Of a DNA stretch of 64,000 bases, positions 1 through 8,400 are shown in pieces. The position numbers and the translations under genes were made by a program. This stretch comes from Actinomycetota bacterium. Its GTDB lineage: Bacteria; Actinomycetota; UBA4738; HRBIN12. The notes beneath the pieces are model-generated. The model saw only the letters and a program-made list of their open reading frames with translations, was not told the origin of the DNA and made no database searches. Position 1 is the stretch's first letter. Each line of letters begins with the position of its first letter. The stretch covers positions 1 to 64,000 of the forward strand of contig DASQWI010000016.1 of assembly GCA_035640355.1 (NCBI GenBank), read 5' to 3'.

Positions 1-412
1 CCGCAGGGCCGGTGGCGCCGTCCGCGCCGGTGGCGCCTTCCGCGCCGGCCGGTCCCATCGGTCCTATCGCACCGGCAAGGCCGGCTGGTCCCGTCGGGCC
101 GGCGGGGCCGAGGGCGCCCGTGGCTCCGCGTGGTCCTTCCACGCCGAACGTGAATGCGATCGTTCCTCGGGGGCATGTCCCTCGGAGCCGGCGTTCCCCG
201 ATCAACGAAACGACGCCAGTCCGACGGTCGTAGCACGCCTTGATCACGCCATGGCGACGGTGGCCCGCGACGGCGAAGTTCGCCAGCGCCGCCGCTCCGA
301 CGGCGGCAATCGCGACCATGACCGTCGCCCGCGACGTGCGACGACGGGTGCGTCGGATCCAGTCGCGCCATCCGCGACGGCGAGGGCGTGCCGGATCGAC
401 CGGGTCGTCCAT
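1..412 (-). CDS. Collagen-like repeat membrane protein (3' part outside window)
   Basis: Read leftward, the ATG at 410-412 opens a protein of at least 137 residues that runs off the left edge. Residues 1-28 are arginine-rich. About residues 29-49 form one hydrophobic segment, so the protein is probably membrane-anchored with an N-in orientation. A short domain with two cysteines (KACYD and GTCPRG) follows. From about residue 93 the chain becomes Gly-X-Y triplets (GPRGATGAL, GPAGPTGPAG, GADGATGPA), the signature of bacterial collagen-like proteins. This layout (TM segment, two-Cys module, collagen repeat) is common in actinobacterial surface proteins. The function is unknown; a structural or exposed role is inferred from the repeat. 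The C-terminal domain cannot be seen. Confidence 0.8.
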   Translation of the reverse strand, partial: MDDPVDPARPRRRGWRDWIRRTRRRTSRATVMVAIAAVGAAALANFAVAGHRRHGVIKACYDRRTGVVSLIGERRLRGTCPRGTIAFTFGVEGPRGATGALGPAGPTGPAGLAGAIGPMGPAGAEGATGADGATGPA

Positions 413-491
413 GAGTGGTTCATCGGACCGATCGAAGCGGGTATTGACCGGAGAGACAACGGATTCTCGATCGTTCGCGAACCGAGGTCGG

Positions 492-1667
492 TCAGACGCG
501 GAAGCTGAGCGGCGGGTCCTCTGTGGTGAGGATGCCCCGGTCGACCGTCCAGGCGCCGATATCGCTGTGCGCCCTGCCGTCGAAAGCGAGCTCGACGAGC
601 GACCGTCCGAACACGCTCGCGAACTTGAACGCGTGCGCCGCCCCCTGCCCGATCGCGACGTGGTCGTGCCCGGGCACGAGGTCGATCACGAAGTCGCGGT
701 CCGGCGTCATCGTGTACAAGCAGGTCGCTCGGCGAAGGTAGGGGCCGAACCCGGACGGCAGCCGCTCGCGCATGAAGGCATCCAGCCTCGATTGGTATTG
801 GGGGTCCGGCTCGAACGAGCGTTCATCGCCCGTGACCTCTGCCCCACCGACGTCCTCACCGATCTTCGGTCCGTTCTCGCCGAACGTCCCGACGCCATAG
901 AAGGAGGGCGTTCCCATCCAGATCCAGATGGGGAACCGCTCCGGCTCGAACGCGTGGGGGTCCGACGGCCCGTAGTAGCTGACCTGCTCCTGCGTCACTG
1001 TGATGTTGATGGGGTGCCAGAGCCGCTCGAGCAGCTCGTTCATCCACGCATCCATGGCCAGGATCAGTCGCTCGGCCCGAAACGTGCCGACCTGGGTTTC
1101 GAGCTCGTACCCGCCGCCGTTCTCCCTGACGTCCGTGACACGAGCGTTCTCGACGAGCGTCGCGCCTCTTGATTGGGCGAGACGCCGGTGCGCGTCGTTC
1201 GCCTTCGCCGCGGCGACGATCCCGGCATCGGGCTGGAACATCACGCGCACGTCGTCGGACAGACGCCACGCGGACCACCGCCGCATCGTCTCGGCGGCGT
1301 CGAGCCACTCGTACTCGATCCCGCCTACCTCCTCGAGGGACCGGACGTAGTCGTCGCCCCACGCGTACGAGCCTTCGGGATAGAGATCGATCCCACCCGT
1401 TCGGATCACCAGGCGCTGACCTGAATCCGCCTCGACCTCTGCCCACGCGGCGTAGGCGTCCTGAGCGAACCGCACGTACTCCGGCGCGTGGTACGAGAGC
1501 CGGATGATTCGCGAGTGATCCTGCGACGCGCCGCGCTCGTGCCCGAGCTCGAATCGCTCGAGACCGAGGACGCCGGCGCCGGCGCGAAGCGAGGCCCAGT
1601 ACGCGGCGGCAGAACCGATCCCGCCCAATCCGACGACCGCGACGTCGAAGTCCCTGCGTTCGTTCAC
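492..1667 (-). CDS. FAD-dependent oxidoreductase, monomeric sarcosine oxidase / N-methyltryptophan oxidase type
   Basis: A 391-residue DAO-family flavoenzyme, the usual length of monomeric sarcosine oxidases. The N-terminal Rossmann fingerprint GLGGIG is at residues 13-18, followed by the substrate-side motif SRIIRLSYH. Cys316 in CLYTMTPDRDFVID lies where sarcosine oxidase binds FAD covalently (Cys315), and a Lys in GPKIG fits the oxygen-activating lysine. Predicted reaction: oxidative N-demethylation of sarcosine or another N-methyl amino acid, giving H2O2 and formaldehyde. It lies 27 bp downstream of a betaine-homocysteine methyltransferase-like gene on the same strand. That pairing supports a role in glycine betaine or sarcosine breakdown. 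The exact N-methylated substrate is uncertain. Confidence 0.88.
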   Translation of the reverse strand: MNERRDFDVAVVGLGGIGSAAAYWASLRAGAGVLGLERFELGHERGASQDHSRIIRLSYHAPEYVRFAQDAYAAWAEVEADSGQRLVIRTGGIDLYPEGSYAWGDDYVRSLEEVGGIEYEWLDAAETMRRWSAWRLSDDVRVMFQPDAGIVAAAKANDAHRRLAQSRGATLVENARVTDVRENGGGYELETQVGTFRAERLILAMDAWMNELLERLWHPINITVTQEQVSYYGPSDPHAFEPERFPIWIWMGTPSFYGVGTFGENGPKIGEDVGGAEVTGDERSFEPDPQYQSRLDAFMRERLPSGFGPYLRRATCLYTMTPDRDFVIDLVPGHDHVAIGQGAAHAFKFASVFGRSLVELAFDGRAHSDIGAWTVDRGILTTEDPPLSFRV

Positions 1668-1694
1668 GGCGTACGCCCACGCGGCGTCACGCGG

Positions 1695-2690
1695 TTACGT
1701 CTCGGTCTCGGTGTGGCCGCGGTACTCGTACGCGCTCATCGCGCGACCGGTCTCGCTCTTCCAATCGCGTTCGTCGGAGGGTAGCTTGCCGATAGCCTTG
1801 GCCATCGCGCGTGCGTGCGCCTGGACCGAACCACAGCACGAACCGATGTAGTCGATCCCTGCGTCCTTCGCCTTCCTCGCGTAGTCCGCCATCTCCTGTC
1901 GCGATAGCTGCAGGGGGTCCAGGGCATACGGGAATCGTGGGCTCGCCGTGAAGTCGGGCTCTTCGGCGGTGGTTCGGTACGCGACCGGCTGCGTCGCTAT
2001 GTACCCGTCGACGGCGCCACGCATCTCGATGGCGATCGGCAGTTGCTGCTCGGGACCGTTCAGACAATTGACGCCGACGACGTCGGCGCCGGCGCCGGCG
2101 AGCCGTCGGGCGCACTCGGCGGGCGTATCCCCCTCGTAGCTGCGAGGTTCGACCTGCTCGAAGCTCATCGTCACCATCGTGGGAAGGCCGGTCGCCTTGG
2201 CGCGCTCGACGAACAGGAGCGCCTCGCCCAGGTACGAGAATGTCTCGCCGATCCAGAAGTCGGGCGGTCCGGCGTCGAGTTGATCCTGCAGCTGCCGGTC
2301 GAAGAGTGCCCGAACGTGATCGACGCTCGATGGATCCTCCGGAAGGTACGCCCACGTGAGGCTCAGGTTGCCGGCCACCAGCGCGTCGCCCTCGGAAGCG
2401 ACCTTGCGCGCGATCTGCACCGCGTTTCGATTGATCTCGTCCACCTTGTCCTTCATACCGACCGTCGCGAGCTTGTCGTCGCTCGCGTAGAAGGTCATCG
2501 TCTGAAGAACGTCGACGCCGGCGCGAAGGAACTCACGATGGAGTTCGGCGAGGGCGTCGGGGTGCTCGATCACGACCTCGGGCGTGAACGGGCCCGCCTG
2601 GACGTACCCGCGCTTCTCGAGCTCGAGCAGGTAGCCGCCGTCCCCGAGGACCGGTCCTTCGGTCAGGCGCTCCAGGATGCCTTTGGTCAT
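1695..2690 (-). CDS. Homocysteine S-methyltransferase family protein (betaine-homocysteine methyltransferase-like)
   Basis: A 331-residue single-domain pterin-independent methyltransferase. The zinc ligands of the family are present: Cys209 in VGVNCLNG, and Cys285-Cys286 in GSCCGS. The N-terminal GDGGYLLELEKRG resembles the start of BHMT-type enzymes. The known family transfers a methyl group from betaine, dimethylsulfoniopropionate or S-methylmethionine to homocysteine. ATG at 2690 is the first in-frame start, with no upstream competitor. The gene is the first of a two-gene unit with the sarcosine oxidase-like gene. Together they could cover the first and last steps of betaine to glycine, but no dimethylglycine oxidase is in view. 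The methyl donor is inferred from context only. Confidence 0.85.
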   Translation of the reverse strand: MTKGILERLTEGPVLGDGGYLLELEKRGYVQAGPFTPEVVIEHPDALAELHREFLRAGVDVLQTMTFYASDDKLATVGMKDKVDEINRNAVQIARKVASEGDALVAGNLSLTWAYLPEDPSSVDHVRALFDRQLQDQLDAGPPDFWIGETFSYLGEALLFVERAKATGLPTMVTMSFEQVEPRSYEGDTPAECARRLAGAGADVVGVNCLNGPEQQLPIAIEMRGAVDGYIATQPVAYRTTAEEPDFTASPRFPYALDPLQLSRQEMADYARKAKDAGIDYIGSCCGSVQAHARAMAKAIGKLPSDERDWKSETGRAMSAYEYRGHTETET

Positions 2691-2827
2691 CGCGGTCGGC
2701 CGAGTCTAGCGACGGCGGTAACGCCGAGCCGAGCGCCGAGATTGACCGTGAGTCAGAGACGCGCCCAGTTTGCAAGGCCGAAGCGCGCTGGGGAAGGATG
2801 CCCTGAGGACGGGGGGAGGTGTTCGTC

Positions 2828-3439
2828 GTGGGTCAGATGACACACGAGGAGCCGGGCGGTGTGATCTCGATGTTCGCCCGGAATTGGTGGCTGTTCCTTC
2901 TTCGCGGCGTGGCGGCGATCGTGTTCGGGATCATCGCCATCGTCTATCCCGACGTCACGATCACGGCGCTGGCCATCGTGTTCGGGATCTACGCGATCGC
3001 CGACTCGGTTGGGTCGTTCGCGAGCGCGATCGGCCATCGGAATGTCGACGGCTGGCACCGCGCGGCGCACGCGCTCGAAGGTGTCGTTGCGCTCGTTGCG
3101 GGCGTTCTCGCGCTGGTGCTACCCGATCTGACCGCCCTTGCCCTCGTCGTCCTGATCGGGATATGGGCCATCGTCAGCGGCGTCGTCGAGATCATGGCGG
3201 CGATCAGACTGCGTCGGGTCATCGACACCGAGTGGCTGCTCGGGATCTCCGGGCTGCTGTCGATCATCGCCGGCATCGTCATCCTCGTCTGGCCTGACGC
3301 CGGAGCGGTTGCGATCTCGTGGCTGATCGGGACGTACGCGATCGTCTTCGGGATCGTCTTCGTGTGGCTGGGGTTCAAACTTCGCCGGCTGGGTCGGACG
3401 GACGAGGGCGTCGATCGCGATATCCGGAGTGCGGCCTAG
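2828..3439 (+). CDS. HdeD-family (DUF308) membrane protein
   Basis: A roughly 200-residue integral membrane protein with about six hydrophobic helices arranged as three repeats of the type 'GI.AI..P..T', e.g. VFGIIAIVYPDVTITALAIV and GIVILVWPDAGAVAISWLIG. This matches the HdeD/DUF308 family. HdeD protects E. coli at high cell density under acid stress; elsewhere its role is poorly known. The GTG at 2828 is preferred because GGGGGAGGT at 2812-2820 sits 7 bases upstream. GTG 2819 and ATG 2837 are alternatives. The stop codon TAG (3437-3439) shares a CTAG palindrome with the stop of the convergent nucleotidyltransferase remnant. Confidence 0.85.
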   Translation: MGQMTHEEPGGVISMFARNWWLFLLRGVAAIVFGIIAIVYPDVTITALAIVFGIYAIADSVGSFASAIGHRNVDGWHRAAHALEGVVALVAGVLALVLPDLTALALVVLIGIWAIVSGVVEIMAAIRLRRVIDTEWLLGISGLLSIIAGIVILVWPDAGAVAISWLIGTYAIVFGIVFVWLGFKLRRLGRTDEGVDRDIRSAA

Positions 3440-4131
3440 GGGTAGTCCTGGTTCTGGTCCGAGTCGTGGTCCGAGTCCTGGTCCGGGTTCTGGTCCTGGT
3501 CCGACAGCCGTTCCGGCCACGGCTGGTTGGGATACAGGCTCGAGATCGAGTCTCGTAGCCACGCGCGCACGTCGCGAGCGAGCCAGTCGCGGAGCGTCTC
3601 GAAGTCGACATCGTCTGCGAGCGACGTTTGGTCATCTCCGCGTCATCGAAGTAGGCGGCGCCTCCGTAGAACAGGACGATGTCGCGAACGACCGTCGGAA
3701 TCCCCTACGCCGATAGCGCGGTGGCGCTCTAAATCGGCACGACGATCGGCGGTTCGGCGCTGAGGACCCAGTCGTCGTGCGATCGTCGTAGATGAGCACC
3801 TCGAGCTCCGCATCGCCGTCGGAGTGCGCGTGCGCGTGCGCCGGCAGGACGAGACGCCGGCGTCCCAGAGGCCGGTGGTCTCCTGATCGACGAGCGCGTC
3901 GCGCGCAATCAGGTTCCAGGCGGATAGCCGCTCGAACACCGTGCCCTGATCCTCGGCGAACGTGACGATGTCGATGTCCACGTGATCGCGTGTCTGCTCG
4001 CCGATCCACGCGTCCACGGCCCATCCGCCGCACAACGCCCACCACGGGCGGAGAGTTGACATGAGCTCGACAACGCGGACCAGGGAGCGAGGGATGGACG
4101 TCATGGACGTCATGGACGTCATGGACGTCAT
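3436..4131 (-). pseudogene. Decayed nucleotidyltransferase (aminoglycoside/lincosamide nucleotidyltransferase-like)
   Basis: The first part reads in one frame and gives WWALCGGWAVDAWIGEQT followed by HVDIDIVTF, the GG-W and D-x-D core of MNT/ANT-type nucleotidyltransferases. The reading then moves to a second frame (HSDGDAELEVLIYDD). A third stretch, PIVVPI to VRDIVLFYGG, contains two stop codons. A further shift gives DDVDFETLRDWLARDVRAWL, which resembles the family C-terminus. The tail is Asp/Gln-rich (DQDQNPDQDSDHDSDQ). At least three frameshifts and two stops make it a non-functional remnant unless there are several sequencing errors. The family adenylylates small hydroxyl substrates or acts as a toxin; which applies here cannot be told. 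Confidence 0.75.
4094..4129. repeat. Four perfect copies of a 9-bp tandem repeat
   Basis: ATGGACGTC is repeated four times without change (4094-4102, 4103-4111, 4112-4120, 4121-4129), followed by the degenerate ATGGATGAC. On the minus strand it encodes Met-Thr-Ser repeats at the head of the decayed nucleotidyltransferase. Perfect identity suggests recent slippage expansion. Confidence 0.9.
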
Positions 4132-4178
4132 GGATGACCCAAGTCGATTGATCTCGCGTCTTCCAGCAACGCCCATCT

Positions 4179-5472
4179 CGTTCGATTGAGTGTCAGTGGC
4201 TCGGTGTAGCGTCGCACGCATGTTCGGTTTGGGTTTACACGTTCAATGAGCGAGCTTCGCTCGGCTCTCGACGGCTTGTTGGTCGTTGATGACGCCGCAC
4301 TATCCGATGATCAACTGGTCGCCGATCTTGACGAAGTCGAACGCGCAACTCGACAACTCGAGACAATCCGCGCGCGCCGGCTCGGCGAGCTCGAGCGGCG
4401 ACAGGTCTGGAGCCGTGACGGCCATTTCTCGTTGGCGTCGTGGCTGGCCACGAGACATCGCGTCGCACCCTCGACGGCCGCCAGTCACGTTCGAATGGCT
4501 CGTGCATTGGAGGCGATGCCGGTCGCCGCGGACGCGCTTGCCACTGGCGACGTCTCATCGTCGGCGATCACGCTCCTCGCGTCTGCTCGGGAGGAAGCGC
4601 CCGAGCAGTTCGCGCGGTCCGAGGGGTCGTTGGTCGACGCCGCTCGAACGCTCTCCGTCGACCACCTGAAAGACGTCGTGGCGCGGTGGCGGCACGACCA
4701 CGCCGACGACGCCGACGACGATCGACAGGAGCTGTATCTCTCACCGACGCTCGTTGGCCGGGGCAGGCTCTCAGGCGATCTGAATGCCGAGACCACCCAG
4801 GTCCTGATCACCGCGCTCCGGGCGGTGCAGGACGCGGAGGTTCGCTCGAGCGACCGGACCGATACGCGATCCCCCGCCCGTCGCCGGGCCGACGCCTTGG
4901 GCGAGATCTGCCGCCAGTGGCTCGACTCCTCGGGCCGACCGACGGTGGCCGGGGAGCGCCCTCACGTCATCGTCACCATCGACGTGGAGAGCTTGGGTCG
5001 AAGCGAGAACGCGCCTGGCACCGCTCGGTCCGCCGGAGCGCGGCTTGGCGGGCGGCTCACCGACGTCGGACCGATCTCCGCAGCGGACGCGCTGATGTGG
5101 ACGTGTGACGCCCAGGTCACTCGGGTGATCACCGACGCCGGCTCGAGACCGCTCGACGTGGGACGGACCACCCGGATCACCCCGCCGTGGATCCGAAAGG
5201 CGCTCCTCGTCAGGGACGGTGGATGTGTGCCTTCCCCGACTGCGGGAGACCACCCTCGTGGTGCGATCCGCACCACGTTGTCCACTGGACCAACGGTGGT
5301 CCGACCGCACTGTCGAACCTCGTGCTGCTGTGTCGGCGACATCACCGGCTGATCCATCACAAGCGGTTCTCGGTGGAAATCTTGGACGGACTGCCGAGGT
5401 TCTATCGGGCGGATGGCACGGTGCTCGAGACCGCGGATCGGGCGCCGCCGTAGCGGTCGAGCTCCGTGTCCA
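4179..5472 (+). repeat. 13E12-type DUF222/HNH repeat element, copy 1
   Basis: This 1.3-kb segment is closely related to 47741-49032, which lies in the opposite orientation 43 kb away. Similarity begins with a 48-bp leader (4179-4226) found again at 48985-49032. It breaks for about 19 bp before the ATG, continues through the whole DUF222/HNH coding region, and ends about 19 bp after the stop. No terminal inverted repeats or target-site duplication were found. In mycobacteria this protein family is the 13E12 repeat family, known as a dispersed repeat and a phage integration target. Confidence 0.75.
4246..5453 (+). pseudogene. DUF222 / HNH endonuclease (13E12 repeat family), frameshifted
   Basis: From ATG 4246 the DUF222 part reads openly for about 325 residues (WSRDGHFSLASWL, HVRMARALEAMP, AETTQVLITALRA). 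At 5224-5229 the sequence is TGTGTG where copy 2 has TGTG, a 2-bp insertion that throws the HNH domain out of frame. The HNH part continues in another frame to the TAG at 5451: CAFPDCGRPPSWC, then DPHHVVHW, TNGGPT and CRRHHRLIHH, with the expected Cys pairs and HH/N/H residues. Read as is, translation ends early at 5352 and lacks the nuclease. The family is a putative HNH nuclease with no settled function. The single dinucleotide slip means an assembly error is possible. Confidence 0.85.
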
Positions 5473-5510
5473 CCACCCAGTCGATCAGAACCGCACCCCG
5501 TCAGGCGCGG

Positions 5511-6863
5511 TTAGGCCACGGCGGCTGACGCGAAGCGCTCGAAGTTCTCGACGGCGCGCTCGAGGTCCTGCTCGGTGTGCGCGATCGAGAACGTCCACGG
5601 GTCGCCGGCCGGAACCCACACGCCGCCGTTCAACTGGAATAGCCACGAGAGGTGCTGGAGGCGAAGGTTCGTCTCGGCGTGCTCGCGGAAGTCTCGGACC
5701 GGGTCGCGGCGGAACTGCACCGAACCGCGGGAGCGAACCGATGCGACCGTCGCCGGCAGCTCGTGCGTCGCGATCGACTCGCGGATGCCGCCGGCGAGCG
5801 TGGCCTCGAGCGCGTCGAACCGCTCGTACACGTCGCGCGTGAGGATCTCGCCAAGCACGACGCGCGCGGCGGCCATGCCGAGCGGGTTGCCGTTGAACGT
5901 CCCCTCTTGCTCCATGGTCCCGTCGGCGACGACGCGCATGACCTCCTCGGTCCCGCCGATCGCCGACACGGGAAGCCCGCCGCCGATCGCCTTGGCCAAC
6001 GCTACGACGTCGGGCGTGACGCCCGACCACTCGGCGGCGCCACCGAACGCGATCGTCGCGCCCGTCTTCACCTCGTCGAACGCAAGGAACGCGCCGTGGC
6101 GGTGGAGGAGCTCTCGAAGCCCTGCCAGATAACCGTCCGCCGGCGGGATGACGCCCGCGTTCATCAGGATCGGCTCGAGGATCATGCCCGCCACGCGGTC
6201 GCCCTCGTCTGCCAGGACGCGTTCGACCGCCGACAGGTCATTGAAAGGCACGATCCGAAGCGCCTGGCCGTACACGGGGGCGACGCCGGCGGTGTTCGGA
6301 AGCGTCCGAGGCCGATCGGGCGGACCGGCCTCCTCGACGTCCACCCAGTACGAGAACGCGAGGCCGTCGGAGCTGCCGTGGTACGAACCCTCGACCTTGA
6401 TGATCAGATCTCGGCCGGTCGCTGCGCGCATGATCCGGCACGCGTCCATCGTCGCTTCGGACCCGGTCGTCTTGAACCGCCAAAGCGGAAGGCCGAACCG
6501 CTCAGCCAGAAGCTCGGCGACCACGACGGTGTCCTCGACGGGCAACGCGAAATGCGTGCCGAGCGCGACACGATCCCGAACGGCCTCGACGACCTTCGGG
6601 TGCGCGTGGCCCACGACCATCACGCCGTAGCCGCAATGAAGATCGACGTACTCGTTCCCGTCCAGGTCCCACAGGCGCGAGCCGTCTCCGCGAACGCCGT
6701 AGATGGTATGGGGATCGAGGGCATGCCAGCTGCATGCGACACCACCTGCCAGCGACTGGCTCGCGCGCTTGAAGAACTCGATCGACCGAGGCAGCCGTTG
6801 TGCCAGAGCCGCCGACTCCTGCTCGATCAGGTGCTCGACTCTCGCCGGATCGACCTCGCCCAT
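5511..6863 (-). CDS. Class III aminotransferase, glutamate-1-semialdehyde aminomutase-like (paralog 1)
   Basis: A 450-residue PLP enzyme of fold type I. The motif FDEVKTG followed by VVALAKAIGGGLP places the PLP lysine at about residue 291. The phosphate-binding TTGSEATMDACR and the SYHGSSDG segment are typical of the glutamate-1-semialdehyde 2,1-aminomutase-like branch. ATG 6863 is chosen over ATG 6890 because GGGAGGT lies 4 bases before it. The gene follows a close paralog by 50 bp on the same strand, so they are probably cotranscribed. It is not a clear HemL: no other heme gene is near, and the catabolic neighbours suggest transamination or racemisation of another amino compound. The substrate is unknown. 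Confidence 0.85.
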   Translation of the reverse strand: MGEVDPARVEHLIEQESAALAQRLPRSIEFFKRASQSLAGGVACSWHALDPHTIYGVRGDGSRLWDLDGNEYVDLHCGYGVMVVGHAHPKVVEAVRDRVALGTHFALPVEDTVVVAELLAERFGLPLWRFKTTGSEATMDACRIMRAATGRDLIIKVEGSYHGSSDGLAFSYWVDVEEAGPPDRPRTLPNTAGVAPVYGQALRIVPFNDLSAVERVLADEGDRVAGMILEPILMNAGVIPPADGYLAGLRELLHRHGAFLAFDEVKTGATIAFGGAAEWSGVTPDVVALAKAIGGGLPVSAIGGTEEVMRVVADGTMEQEGTFNGNPLGMAAARVVLGEILTRDVYERFDALEATLAGGIRESIATHELPATVASVRSRGSVQFRRDPVRDFREHAETNLRLQHLSWLFQLNGGVWVPAGDPWTFSIAHTEQDLERAVENFERFASAAVA

Positions 6864-6913
6864 GCAGACCTCCCTCGACGGGCGGAGCATAGGCCTTCGG
6901 CTAAGAGCCGGCG

Positions 6914-8290
6914 TCAGCCGGTGATCGCGGCGGCGAACTCCTCGAAGTTCTCGACGTACCGGCGGGCGTCATCCTCGGTGTGGAACACGGACGTCGTCCA
7001 CGTCTCCTGCTTCGACCACGGCGACTTGAAGACGCCGCGGTTCTGCTGGAACAGCCACGCGAGGTACGTGATGCGCTCGTCGATCGGGATGCTGTCGCGG
7101 TATTCGCGCACCGGCGTCGCGCTGTAGATGACCGAGCCCTTTGCGCCCATCCCGGTCACGTACGCGGGAAGCCGGGTGCGCTCGATGGCGGCGCCGCAGC
7201 CCTCGGCGAGAGCGCGGTGGACACGGTTCAGCTGGTCGTACGCGTCCTTGGTCAACACCTCGGTGAGGCAGGCGCGCGAGGCCGCCATCGTCAGTGGATT
7301 CCCGTTGAACGTCCCCGCCATGTCGTACTCGCCCTTGACGACCGGGTCGAACAGCTCGCGCGTCGCTCCGACCGCGCCGCACGGCACTCCCCCACCGATC
7401 GCCTTGGCGAGGCACACGATGTCCGGCGTGACTCCGAACGCCTCCACAGCGCCGCCGTAGGCGAGCGCTGCGCCGGTCTTCACCTCGTCGTACGCGAGGA
7501 ACGCGCCGCGCGCATGGAGCAGGTCCCTCAGGCCCTGAAGGTACCCGGGCTCGGGCATGATTACGCCGCAGTTCATCATGGCCGGCTCGACGATCATCCC
7601 GGCGACACGACCGTCGAGCTCGTCGAGCGCGCGATCCACCGCTTGCAGGTCGTTGAACGGAACGACCCGGACGAGCTCCGCGAACGCGTCGGGGATCCCT
7701 ATCGCCTGCGGCACAGTGACGGGATGATCACGGTCGCCGATGAGGTCCGGGTCAGGCACCACGGAGAACATGAGCGCGTCGTGATGCCCGTGGTACGAGC
7801 CTTCGATCTTGATGATCATGTCGCGCCCGCTCACCGCGCGCATCAGCCGGGCGGCCTCCAGCGTCGCTTCCGTCCCGGAGTTGCAGAACCGCCATAGCGG
7901 AAGGCCGAACCGATCCGCGAGGTTCTCTCCCACCACGTCGATGCCCTTGGTCGGCTGCGCGAAGTGCGTTCCGCGGCGCGCCTGCCGTTCGATCGCCTCG
8001 ACGATCTTCGGGTGGGCGTGCCCCGCCACCATCGCGCCGTACCCGAGGTGGTAGTCGATGTACTCGTTGCCGTCGATGTCCCAGATGCGGTTGCCCTGGC
8101 CGCGATCGATGAACACCGCGTGGGGACGTGCGTCCTGCCACGATGAGGCGACGCCGCCGGCGACGGTGCGCTCGGCGACCGCCCGGTACTCGAGCGACGC
8201 GCGATGCTTCGGTTCGAGGGCCGCCTCCTCTTGCTCGATGAGGCGGGCGACGAGCTCGAGGTCGATGTCGACGGTCTCTCGAAGGGCCAC
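6914..8290 (-). CDS. Class III aminotransferase, glutamate-1-semialdehyde aminomutase-like (paralog 2)
   Basis: A 458-residue paralog of the gene just downstream, sharing the pattern L.GGVA.SW, GYG.MV.GHAHPK.VEA, and the PLP lysine (about residue 296) in VCLAKAIGGGVPCG. An open frame reaches further upstream to 8416, but that would overlap the tRNA-His gene. GTG 8290 has CGGAG six bases upstream and gives the same length as the paralog, so it is preferred. It is first in a two-gene unit. Two related but clearly diverged enzymes in tandem may form a heteromer or handle sequential substrates; both ideas are inference. Confidence 0.85.
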   Translation of the reverse strand: MALRETVDIDLELVARLIEQEEAALEPKHRASLEYRAVAERTVAGGVASSWQDARPHAVFIDRGQGNRIWDIDGNEYIDYHLGYGAMVAGHAHPKIVEAIERQARRGTHFAQPTKGIDVVGENLADRFGLPLWRFCNSGTEATLEAARLMRAVSGRDMIIKIEGSYHGHHDALMFSVVPDPDLIGDRDHPVTVPQAIGIPDAFAELVRVVPFNDLQAVDRALDELDGRVAGMIVEPAMMNCGVIMPEPGYLQGLRDLLHARGAFLAYDEVKTGAALAYGGAVEAFGVTPDIVCLAKAIGGGVPCGAVGATRELFDPVVKGEYDMAGTFNGNPLTMAASRACLTEVLTKDAYDQLNRVHRALAEGCGAAIERTRLPAYVTGMGAKGSVIYSATPVREYRDSIPIDERITYLAWLFQQNRGVFKSPWSKQETWTTSVFHTEDDARRYVENFEEFAAAITG

Positions 8291-8400
8291 GATGTGCTCC
8301 GTTTCCCAGTTGAACGGCCATTCAATTCTCGTCCCCGCCCGTCCCCACGTCAACCGCCGGAAAGACCCTCGGAGGGCCGTTGCTAGAATCGGTTCTACGT

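Noticed and set aside
240-1172. Long plus-strand frame opposite the sarcosine oxidase gene
   Set aside because: Arginine-rich shadow frame with no recognisable domain; the minus-strand frame shows clear flavoenzyme motifs.
2043-2840. 265-codon plus-strand frame opposite the BHMT-like gene
   Set aside because: Antisense to a gene with intact zinc motifs; composition is that of a high-GC shadow frame.
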